64,000 nucleotides of DNA. Source: Sulfuricurvum sp. (GTDB lineage Bacteria; Campylobacterota; Campylobacteria; Campylobacterales; Sulfurimonadaceae). A program made the translations under genes and the position numbers. The notes below the pieces were generated by a model, which was not told the origin of the DNA, made no database searches, and worked only from the letters and a program-made list of their open reading frames with translations. The DNA is taken from contig JAQTLL010000003.1 in the NCBI GenBank assembly GCA_028714915.1, positions 124,001-188,000 of the forward strand. Reading direction: 5' to 3'. This document shows positions 28,927 through 36,851 of this stretch, one piece after another (positions within the stretch are counted from its first letter, which is position 1; each line of letters begins with the position of its first letter).

Positions 28927-31035
28927 ATGAATAAAATGACAATACTTAAACGGACTATTATTTGGCTAAGTGCCATTGCGGTATTTAGTTTCGCCATCTT
29001 GATATTTATCGGATGGGAGATACGTGAGACCATTCGTCACAATGGTCTAACCCGTATTCACACCATACTCAATCACAAAATAGAAGCTATTGACAACTAT
29101 GTTCAGCACCATTACACCTCCTTAAGCAATGTAAATGAACTCTTTTATTTTGCTTCACGTCATCATAGTATTTTTGAAAGAGATTTTTGGGATCATTCGC
29201 CTGAAAGTTTACGAAACAAATTAGCAATTATTGCGCAAAAAAATGATTTTTATGATGTTTTTTTAATCTCGCTAGAGGGTGACATTGTCTATACACTCAA
29301 GCATGAGGATGATTTGCATACCAATCTCTTTACAGGTCGCTATCACAGTTCCCAATTGGCGCGTGTATTCAAAGATGCCCTTAAAAACAAGTCTCCCTAC
29401 GTTTCTGATTTCTACTTTTATGCACCAAGTCATGATTATGCTGCCTTTATCGCTGAACCTATTTTTCATAATGGAAAAATAATTGGTATTACTGCTGTTC
29501 AAATCGATAATAAAGCGATTCAAGCCGTTATAAATGATACCCATGAGCTGGAAAAGACGGGTAAAGTCATTACGGCCGTTTTAGAAAATAAAAAATTGGT
29601 CAGTATGTTTGTTTCTCATCACACACAGGTATCGCAGCGTACATTTTCCAAATTACCTCATAATTATCCGATTTATGAAGCCGTTCGTGGCGGAAGCGGG
29701 CAAAAATATATGATTGATCAAACAGGAAACAATACAGTTGTTGCCTGGGGGTATCAAAAAGATCTTCGCTGCGGAATGATGGTAAAAATAGATGAAAGTG
29801 AATTACTGCAGGAGTGGAACAAGCAAACTACATCGTTGCTGTTATTATTTTTCTTTGGTCTTATTATCATTTTTAGTATGCTTAGTGCTGCTTTACGCTC
29901 TTTTGCAAAGCCGATTCGAGAGCTAACGCATAATGCCCTGATGATTTCAAGCGGTCATTATGATATTGAGATTAACAGCAGCCAATATGATCACGAATGG
30001 CAATTGCTCATCCACGCGTTTCAACAAATGGTGATTGAGATCAAACACAAAATGACCCAGTTAAATGAGACAAACATTGCCCTAAACACCAAAAAAAGCG
30101 AGCTTGAAGAGATTAATGCCACATTGGAAGCACGTATCGAAGCTAAAACATATAAGCTCCAAGAATACATAAATATTATTGATCAGCATATCATTATCTC
30201 ACAAACGAATATACACGGAATTATCACCTATGCTTCTGAAGCATTTTCTCAAATCAGCGGCTATTCTAAAGAACAGTTAATTGGACAAAATCATCGTATT
30301 ATTCGCCATCCTGATATGCCAGATGAATTTTTTAAAAATCTTTGGGAAACTATCAGCAATGGAGAGATATGGCATGGAGAGATTAAAAATCGCAAAGCAG
30401 ACGGCAGTTATTATTGGGTTGATTCGACCATCTCACCTAATATTGAAGAGGGAATAATAGTCGGATATACGGCTGTACGACATAATATTACGTATCAAAA
30501 GCGCGTTGAAGAACTGGCAATTACTGATCCGATGACGGGCTTGTATAATCGACGCCATTACCTAGCAACTATTCAAGAAGAGATGAATCGTGCAAAACGC
30601 CATAATTCCAGCATGGCACTTATGATGCTGGATGTTGACTATTTTAAAAGCTATAACGATACGTATGGGCATCAAGCAGGAGATGATGTTTTGATACGCA
30701 TTGCCCAAGTTCTAAAACTTTATACCTCCAGAAGCGGTGACTATGCCTTTAGACTCGGGGGTGAAGAGTTTGCCCTCTTAGTATCCGAGATGAGCGATGA
30801 AGAATATCTCTTTCTTGGACATCGTATTTTAAACGAAGTAGAAGGACTGGCAATCTTACATGAAAAAAATGATGCTTCGGCCTATGTTACGATCTCAATG
30901 GGAATTTTTGTTTACTCTCTTGAATCAGGGCTAACCTATGAAGAGCTTTACAAAGAGGCGGACGACCAGCTCTATGCGGCAAAAGATCAAGGTAGAAATC
31001 AGGTAATATTAAAAAATAGTGTGATTGCACCCTAA
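28927..31035 (+). CDS. Membrane diguanylate cyclase with dCache and PAS sensors
   Basis: A 702-residue sensor: TM helix 1 (about 8-28), a large periplasmic Cache-type domain (about 30-290), TM helix 2 (about 297-318), HAMP and coiled coil (320-400), a PAS domain (about 405-520, with the AerC-like ISGYSKEQLIGQNHRIIRHP), and GGDEF (about 535-695). The active loop is G611-G-E-E-F615, so c-di-GMP synthesis is expected. I chose the ATG at 28927 because it has AAAGGGAGG upstream; an in-frame ATG at 28882 lacks one. The ligand is unknown. Confidence 0.9.
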   Translation: MNKMTILKRTIIWLSAIAVFSFAILIFIGWEIRETIRHNGLTRIHTILNHKIEAIDNYVQHHYTSLSNVNELFYFASRHHSIFERDFWDHSPESLRNKLAIIAQKNDFYDVFLISLEGDIVYTLKHEDDLHTNLFTGRYHSSQLARVFKDALKNKSPYVSDFYFYAPSHDYAAFIAEPIFHNGKIIGITAVQIDNKAIQAVINDTHELEKTGKVITAVLENKKLVSMFVSHHTQVSQRTFSKLPHNYPIYEAVRGGSGQKYMIDQTGNNTVVAWGYQKDLRCGMMVKIDESELLQEWNKQTTSLLLLFFFGLIIIFSMLSAALRSFAKPIRELTHNALMISSGHYDIEINSSQYDHEWQLLIHAFQQMVIEIKHKMTQLNETNIALNTKKSELEEINATLEARIEAKTYKLQEYINIIDQHIIISQTNIHGIITYASEAFSQISGYSKEQLIGQNHRIIRHPDMPDEFFKNLWETISNGEIWHGEIKNRKADGSYYWVDSTISPNIEEGIIVGYTAVRHNITYQKRVEELAITDPMTGLYNRRHYLATIQEEMNRAKRHNSSMALMMLDVDYFKSYNDTYGHQAGDDVLIRIAQVLKLYTSRSGDYAFRLGGEEFALLVSEMSDEEYLFLGHRILNEVEGLAILHEKNDASAYVTISMGIFVYSLESGLTYEELYKEADDQLYAAKDQGRNQVILKNSVIAP

Positions 31036-31086
31036 GATTTGACATTTTTTACCTGTATACTGTCGAAAAAAATTGAGAGAAGTGTG

Positions 31087-31737
31087 ATGGACAGTGCCGT
31101 AGAGACCAGAGAAACATGTTACCGCTGCTATCGACCTCTGCGCTTGTGCCTGTGCTCATCCGTAAAGCCCATCCAAACCGCGACAAAATTTGTCATCTTG
31201 ATGCACCCCAAAGAGTTCAAAAAGACCAAAAACGGTACGGGGAGATTAACCCATCTCTCCCTTCCCAATTCAGAGCTTTACATCGATGTTGATTTTAGCG
31301 ACCATAATGCGGTCAATGCCCTCATAGACGATAAAAACAATTGTTGCTATCTCCTCTATCCCTCTCATGACAGTTTGACGTTAAACACTCAAAAAATCAA
31401 TCTGCAAAACAAACAACTCGTTATCTTCATCCTCGATTCAACCTGGCCGTGTTCGATGAAGATGCTCCGTTTGAGTACCAATCTTCAATGCTTGCCGAAA
31501 CTCAGTTTCACCCACACCAAATGCTCACAATTTCAAATCAAAGAGCAGCCTAAAGATTTTTGCCTCTCCACCATCGAATCAACTCTCACAATCTTGGAAT
31601 TGCTCAATGCTCATGAGATAGAAAACATAGACGATACAGCGTTTGAGTATTTTTTAGAGCCGTTTTTATCGATGATCGAGTATCAGATTGGGTGTATTTC
31701 CACAAAGCGATTTAGAATACGAGGTGAAAAGGGGTAA
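31087..31737 (+). CDS. DTW domain protein (probable tRNA acp3U transferase)
   Basis: A 216-residue DTW-domain protein. The family (TapT/YfiP in E. coli) transfers the aminocarboxypropyl group from SAM to uridine in tRNA. The N-terminal zinc-type cysteines are CYRCYRPLRLCLC and the family motif appears as LDSTWPCSMKM. The start at 31087 has GAGAGAAG upstream; the longer frame to 31039 adds unrelated residues. It follows the GGDEF gene by about 50 bp. Confidence 0.85.
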   Translation: MDSAVETRETCYRCYRPLRLCLCSSVKPIQTATKFVILMHPKEFKKTKNGTGRLTHLSLPNSELYIDVDFSDHNAVNALIDDKNNCCYLLYPSHDSLTLNTQKINLQNKQLVIFILDSTWPCSMKMLRLSTNLQCLPKLSFTHTKCSQFQIKEQPKDFCLSTIESTLTILELLNAHEIENIDDTAFEYFLEPFLSMIEYQIGCISTKRFRIRGEKG

Positions 31738-31790
31738 TTTATTTATATTTTGTTACTTTTGAATTACCCAATTTGTATTACAATAGAGGT

Positions 31791-33005
31791 ATGAAATATC
31801 GTACTGCACTCTTTTCTTTCATACTCTTTTTTCCTATGGCGGTGACAGCAGCTGATAATACGGCTCTTCTCTCCAACGAAAAACAGACGCTGTTGCAGCA
31901 GCAGCAAAATGTGTATGATTCCCAACACGAGAAGCTTCGCACCAACTGGATTGCCCCCATCAACCTCAATGCCTCGTATGAGTATGACAAAAGTGCGCTG
32001 GGTGATTATCACAGTGACATGAAAAGTACGTCAGTCTCAGTCTCACAAGACATCTTTCGCTCCGGCGGAATCACCTATCAAATCGACTATGCTGATGCTA
32101 ACATGCGAACCAATTCCGTCCTCTTGAACAAACAAATCGCTGCTCTCAATCAGCAGCTTTTTACTGCTTTGCTGAACCTGCAAAAAAGTCTTCTCCAACT
32201 CGAACAAAGCAAACTTCGGCTCGACAATAAAGAGATCGAAATCTTCATAAGACGTCATTTATACGATGTTGGAAAAGCTGATATTACCGAGCTCAATAAT
32301 GCCCTGATGACAAAAAGCACCGAACTTAAAACGTATGCAACGGCTAAATATACCATTAGTGAGCAACGCTTTGAGATCACAAAAGTCAGCAATATAGATC
32401 CGGAAAACTTCCCCATTCCCCATTTTGAGCTGATTTTAAAAGAGGATTTCTTACAAAATCAATTTGATGTGCAATACGCTCGTGCTCAAACCAATACCTT
32501 AGCAAAGCTCTACGATGTGACACGCACGAACTACCTCCCATCCCTCGCTTTTAATGGAAATATAGGATACAGAAGCTATGCTCCAAAAGAGTTGTCCGGC
32601 AGTTACCGCGGTGACTACTACAGCGCGGGGCTCTCTCTTACTCTGCCTTTGGTTTACAATGCATCATCAACTGTCCAAGAGGCAAAAGCCTCCTATCTCC
32701 AAGAATTGGCCGCCACCGCAGACAAACGGCGTGAGCTCGAAGCAACCTATCGTCAGTCACTCGAAAAAATCGAAAGTTACCGTGAATACATCACCATCAC
32801 GGCTAACAATCTCTTTCTCTATGATGATTTGATCCAAGCAACCCAAGCAGGGGTCGATGCAGGAACCAAAACAGGGTATGATCTTCAAACACTCAAAAAC
32901 TCAAAAAAAGTTGAAGAGCTAGAGATCAAAATCAACGAAATCAATATCCAAATCGAGCTGGCAAAACTCTATTTTTCCCTTAAAACTTCCAAGGACACAC
33001 TATGA
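31791..33005 (+). CDS. TolC-like outer membrane efflux protein
   Basis: About 404 residues with a signal peptide ending FFPMAVTA and two repeats rich in long helices (OEP fold). It would form the outer membrane channel of the MacAB-type exporter encoded just downstream. Its stop overlaps the adaptor start (ATGA). A TACAAT at 31779-31784 lies only six bases before the ATG, so the mRNA may start at or next to the start codon; a weak GAGG is one base upstream. A TTG at 31773 is a poorer start. Confidence 0.85.
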   Translation: MKYRTALFSFILFFPMAVTAADNTALLSNEKQTLLQQQQNVYDSQHEKLRTNWIAPINLNASYEYDKSALGDYHSDMKSTSVSVSQDIFRSGGITYQIDYADANMRTNSVLLNKQIAALNQQLFTALLNLQKSLLQLEQSKLRLDNKEIEIFIRRHLYDVGKADITELNNALMTKSTELKTYATAKYTISEQRFEITKVSNIDPENFPIPHFELILKEDFLQNQFDVQYARAQTNTLAKLYDVTRTNYLPSLAFNGNIGYRSYAPKELSGSYRGDYYSAGLSLTLPLVYNASSTVQEAKASYLQELAATADKRRELEATYRQSLEKIESYREYITITANNLFLYDDLIQATQAGVDAGTKTGYDLQTLKNSKKVEELEIKINEINIQIELAKLYFSLKTSKDTL

Positions 33006-34216
33006 CTTCCACTACCGATTCGATTGAAAAAACTCTCGGTGCAGGTACGTCCCAATATACCTCACGTAAAAAATATTTTTGGGGAGCCGGAATTCTCTTG
33101 ATCTTGCTAACAGCATCTATTTGGGGATGGGTAAAGCATACAGATACACAAAAAGTCACCTATACAACAACTCCTCTGGCGATCAAAACGCTCACCACCA
33201 CCGTCTCGGCAACCGGGAACATAGAGCCTACCAACACTGTCGATGTCGGAATTGAAGTCTCCGGAACCATCAGCGAAGTGCTCGTCGACTACAACGACCG
33301 CGTTAAGATCGGTCAAGTCATGGCACGGCTGGATACTGCCAAACTCAATTCCAAAGTGATCAGTTCCAAAGCCGCACTTGCACGGACTCAAGCTTCTATT
33401 TCTGAAGCCAAAGCAACATTAAAAAATGGACAAAACGAATGGGAAAGAGTTCGCTCAATGTACACCTCCACAAAAGGGAACTACCCTTCCAAGCAAGAGA
33501 TGGACAATACCTCTACCGCCGTTGAAAAAGCCAAAGCACAGCTGTCAGCTGCTGTTGCCCAAAGCGATCAAGCCACCGCACAGCTTAATGCTGATAAAAA
33601 CGATCTTCGCAAAGCCGTTATTGTCTCTCCGGTAAACGGAATCGTATTGGAGCGAAAAATCGAACCGGGACAAACGGTTGTAGCATCGATGCAGACTCCC
33701 ATACTCTTTAAAATGGCAGAAAACTTAACAAAAATGAGAGTCATTGTAAGTGTCGATGAAGCGGATGTCGGAGAGGTTAAAGAGAAGCAGAAAGTGCAAT
33801 TTAGCGTCGATGCCTATCCAAACCGGCAATTCGAAGGGAAGATCACCCAACTACGTATGAATTCTGCTGTCGTAAACGGGGTGGTGACGTATGAAGCGGT
33901 CGTAGAGGTTCATAACACAGACTTCCTTTTACGCCCTGGGATGACAGCCAATGCCTCTATTATTACCGGTACGTTTAAAAATGTACCCGTTATTCCCAAT
34001 GCTGCATTGCGCTTTACCCCGCCCCTTTCTGATAATGCCGATAAGAAAAAACATGCCACAGACCAAGACGACAAAGGAAAATATGTCTGGATATTAAAAA
34101 ATGAGACTCTGACAAAAGTCAAAGTCAATATCGGGCAAACCGATGGTATTATGAGTATTTTACTGAATTCACCGCTGAAAATGGGAGATCTCATCATCAC
34201 CGGAATCGAAGAGTAA
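33002..34216 (+). CDS. MacA-like periplasmic adaptor (RND/HlyD family)
   Basis: A 404-residue membrane fusion protein: N-terminal TM helix (about 26-46), lipoyl halves flanking a helical hairpin (about 75-215, rich in alanine and lysine), then a beta-barrel and membrane-proximal domain (about 220-404). The TVSATGNIEPTNTVDVG segment and PVNGIVLERKIEPGQTV are typical lipoyl halves. It would connect the inner-membrane ABC pump to the TolC-like channel. Located between tolC and macB genes with overlaps. Confidence 0.9.
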   Translation: MTSTTDSIEKTLGAGTSQYTSRKKYFWGAGILLILLTASIWGWVKHTDTQKVTYTTTPLAIKTLTTTVSATGNIEPTNTVDVGIEVSGTISEVLVDYNDRVKIGQVMARLDTAKLNSKVISSKAALARTQASISEAKATLKNGQNEWERVRSMYTSTKGNYPSKQEMDNTSTAVEKAKAQLSAAVAQSDQATAQLNADKNDLRKAVIVSPVNGIVLERKIEPGQTVVASMQTPILFKMAENLTKMRVIVSVDEADVGEVKEKQKVQFSVDAYPNRQFEGKITQLRMNSAVVNGVVTYEAVVEVHNTDFLLRPGMTANASIITGTFKNVPVIPNAALRFTPPLSDNADKKKHATDQDDKGKYVWILKNETLTKVKVNIGQTDGIMSILLNSPLKMGDLIITGIEE

Positions 34217-34218
34217 CC

Positions 34219-34926
34219 ATGACACCCTCACCTCCCCCGGTTATAGAGCTCAAAGGGGTCAAAAAATATTACGGAGCAGGAGATGCCACCGCTTATGCTC
34301 TGCGCGGAGTTGATTTAACCATACATCAAGGTGAATTCGTCGCGATCATGGGTCCAAGCGGATCGGGAAAATCAACGGCCATGAATATCATCGGGTGTCT
34401 CGATATTCCGACAGAAGGGGAGTATCACTTCGAAGGAGTTGATGTCGGAACACTTAGCCGTGATCAACGGGCATTACTACGGCGCAATTACATCGGTTTT
34501 ATCTTTCAAGGGTTTAACCTTCTGGGAAAGACCTCTGCCATCGAAAACGTTGAACTTCCGCTTCTTTATCGAGGAGTCCCTTCAAACGAACGCACAGCAA
34601 TGGCAATGAAAGCGCTTCACAGTGTTGGACTCGAAAATGTGGCTCATCATACCCCCGGAGAACTCTCAGGCGGACAGCAGCAGCGCGTCGCCATTGCGCG
34701 AGCCATTGTCACCAATCCGTTAGTGTTGTTAGCCGATGAGCCGACCGGAAATCTCGATACCGCCAAAAGTATTGAGGTAATGGAACTGCTGCGCTCCTTC
34801 AACCGCGATCATGGAATCACTGTCATCATGGTCACCCACGAAAGAGAGATGGCAGCATACGCAACACGGACGATCCATTTTCGAGATGGAAAAATCGATA
34901 CCGCCGAGCAAAAGGGTCAACCATGA
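34219..34926 (+). CDS. MacB/LolD-type ABC transporter ATPase
   Basis: A 235-residue ATPase with Walker [10 protein letters not shown], signature [14 protein letters not shown] and Walker [13 protein letters not shown], all intact. In E. coli MacB the ATPase and permease are one polypeptide; here the permease is the next gene, overlapping by four bases. This split form is normal in many bacteria. It powers the exporter with the MacA-like and TolC-like proteins. Confidence 0.92.
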   Translation: MTPSPPPVIELKGVKKYYGAGDATAYALRGVDLTIHQGEFVAIMGPSGSGKSTAMNIIGCLDIPTEGEYHFEGVDVGTLSRDQRALLRRNYIGFIFQGFNLLGKTSAIENVELPLLYRGVPSNERTAMAMKALHSVGLENVAHHTPGELSGGQQQRVAIARAIVTNPLVLLADEPTGNLDTAKSIEVMELLRSFNRDHGITVIMVTHEREMAAYATRTIHFRDGKIDTAEQKGQP

Positions 34927-36134
34927 TATGGAATGCCTTTATCTTAGCTCTGCGTGAAATCCGCCGTAGCGCAATGCGTTCTATTCTTACGACCCTTGGG
35001 ATCGTCATAGGGGTAGCTTCCGTCATTGCGATGGTAATGCTAGGTGATGCCACGACAGCATACGTTACCAACAGTATTTCCAAACTCGGCAGCAATATGC
35101 TCATTGTCCGTCCCGGACAAGATCGTCACGGTCCAGGAGGCGGAGATGCTACGGCCAAACGTTTTACTCAAGATGATATTACGACGATTTCACGTGAAAT
35201 CGGAGGGCTTAAAGGGGTAGCTCCCGTCTCCTCCAAAGGGATACAAGCCGTCTATGGCAATCAGAACTACTCCACATCGATCGATGGAAGCAACAACGAT
35301 TATTTTGCCGTCAAAGATTGGAGTTTTGAATCCGGACGAAGCTTTACGTCTGCCGAACTTCAAGGGGGAAAAGCCGTCTGTGTCATCGGAGAAACGATAC
35401 ATAAGGAACTTTTCGGTAGCCAAAATCCGCTCGACGCATCTATTCGCCTGGGAAATTTTTCATGTCAGGTAGTCGGACTGCTCTCTCCTAAAGGGGCATC
35501 GATGTTCGGCATGGATCAAGACGATCTGATCGTCGTCCCCATTCGAATGTTTCAGCGTCGAATCAGCGGCAATCAGGATATTTCGACTATTATGCTTTCT
35601 GCCAAAAATGCCTCCGGTATCGAAGCAATCAAAAGCAGTATCACAGCCCTTCTACGCGAACGCCGGCATATACGTCTGGGAGACGAAGACGACTTTAATG
35701 TCAGAGATCTTCGGGAAGTGGTCCAAACCCTCTCTTCCACAACGGAAATGCTCACCATATTACTGGGTGCCGTCGCAGCCATAAGTCTCCTCGTCGGAGG
35801 GATCGGCATCATGAATATCATGCTCGTCTCCGTCACCGAGAGAACGCGTGAAATCGGTATTCGGCTTGCAATCGGTGCACTGGAACGGGAAGTTTTACTC
35901 CAATTCTTGGTCGAAGCGGTGGTTCTCTCCTCCTTAGGAGGGATAATCGGTATGGCTTTGGGTATTGCAGTCGGAGTCGGAATTAATCTCTTTTTTGATC
36001 TGCCCTTTGTTTTTAATACATCAATCGTCATCATCGCCTTTATGTTCTCGACGATTGTCGGGATCGTATTTGGATATTTCCCGGCGCGTAAGGCCGCGCG
36101 CCTTAATCCTATCGATGCACTTCGGCACGAATAA
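34923..36134 (+). CDS. MacB-type ABC transporter permease (FtsX domain)
   Basis: A 403-residue permease with an N-terminal TM helix, a periplasmic MacB_PCD domain (about 45-240) and three C-terminal TM helices forming the FtsX domain. Signature segments are RSILTTLGIVIGVASVIAM near the N terminus and GGIGIMNIMLVSVTERTREI before the last helices. Mechanotransmission-type export of peptides, lipoproteins or drugs is likely; the substrate is unknown. Last gene of the exporter operon. Confidence 0.92.
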   Translation: MIWNAFILALREIRRSAMRSILTTLGIVIGVASVIAMVMLGDATTAYVTNSISKLGSNMLIVRPGQDRHGPGGGDATAKRFTQDDITTISREIGGLKGVAPVSSKGIQAVYGNQNYSTSIDGSNNDYFAVKDWSFESGRSFTSAELQGGKAVCVIGETIHKELFGSQNPLDASIRLGNFSCQVVGLLSPKGASMFGMDQDDLIVVPIRMFQRRISGNQDISTIMLSAKNASGIEAIKSSITALLRERRHIRLGDEDDFNVRDLREVVQTLSSTTEMLTILLGAVAAISLLVGGIGIMNIMLVSVTERTREIGIRLAIGALEREVLLQFLVEAVVLSSLGGIIGMALGIAVGVGINLFFDLPFVFNTSIVIIAFMFSTIVGIVFGYFPARKAARLNPIDALRHE

Positions 36135-36205
36135 AGACTGAAACATTCACAAAAAATAGTAATTTTGACGATATAGATACATAAGATAAGACAAAAGGGG
36201 TAGTC

Positions 36206-36772
36206 ATGCAAATTAACACATCAACAGGCTCAATCAACCCATACGTAACCAATGCTCTAGGGCAAAATGAAAAAGAGTCGGCGGATTTTAAAGAGAAGAT
36301 CAAAAGCGGTGAAATCTCTGGTAAAACTCTGACACAAGCCTATCTCGTCGAATACAGCCTCACCATTGAAAATTACTCATCGGGGAATTTAGAGGCGCAA
36401 AGTGCCCCGTTTGACATGAATAAAGTGAAAGACATCTTGAAATCAATTGATTTTAAAGCAATCGGGTATACCGGCAAGCCGATTGCCGACATGAGCCCTG
36501 ATGAGGCCAAGGCGTTGGTCAGTGAGGATGGATTTTTCGGTGTCACCCAAACCTCCGACCGTCTTGCTGATTTTGTTCTCAGCGGCGGGGGAGATAACCT
36601 CGATAAGCTTAAAGCAGGTCGAGAAGGAATTATTCGCGGATTTAATGAAGCAGAAAAAATATGGGGCGGGAAACTTCCCGATATTTCCTATGAAACTCTC
36701 GATAAAGCGTTAGCTAAAATCGATAAAAAAATTACTGCCCTTGGTGGAAACATCTTAGACGCTACCGCCTAA
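36206..36772 (+). CDS. Conserved soluble protein of unknown function
   Basis: A 188-residue protein without signal peptide or membrane segment, starting MQINTSTGSINPYV behind an AAAAGGGG ribosome site. The N-terminal third is serine/glycine/asparagine-rich and probably flexible; the rest is helical, with the distinctive IRGFNEAEKIWGGKLPDIS near residues 140-160. Short proteins of this general kind in Campylobacterota sometimes carry the label hydrogenase-4 component G; I see no hydrogenase link here and do not adopt it. Nothing in the context fixes a role. Confidence 0.65.
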   Translation: MQINTSTGSINPYVTNALGQNEKESADFKEKIKSGEISGKTLTQAYLVEYSLTIENYSSGNLEAQSAPFDMNKVKDILKSIDFKAIGYTGKPIADMSPDEAKALVSEDGFFGVTQTSDRLADFVLSGGGDNLDKLKAGREGIIRGFNEAEKIWGGKLPDISYETLDKALAKIDKKITALGGNILDATA

Positions 36773-36812
36773 CACTCGGGTCATAATCGTCAGTTACATT
36801 TCCAATAAACTG

Positions 36813-36836
36813 TGATAATATTTCGCCATATTATCA
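36813..36836. promoter_or_regulatory. 9-bp perfect dyad before the GGDEF-EAL gene
   Basis: TGATAATAT-TTCGCC-ATATTATCA ends 15 bp before the GTG start of the next gene and directly before its CAGGAG ribosome site. It may be an operator (it has a Fur-like look) or an mRNA hairpin affecting translation. Confidence 0.4.
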
Positions 36837-36851
36837 TGGGCAGGAGAGAGA

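Noticed and set aside
34219-36134. Frameshift splitting a single MacB gene
   Set aside because: Separate ATPase and permease genes with a 4-bp overlap are a normal form of this exporter; both ends are complete.
35573-36211. 212-codon minus-strand ORF opposite the MacB permease
   Set aside because: Serine/arginine-rich shadow translation; the plus strand encodes an intact FtsX-type permease.
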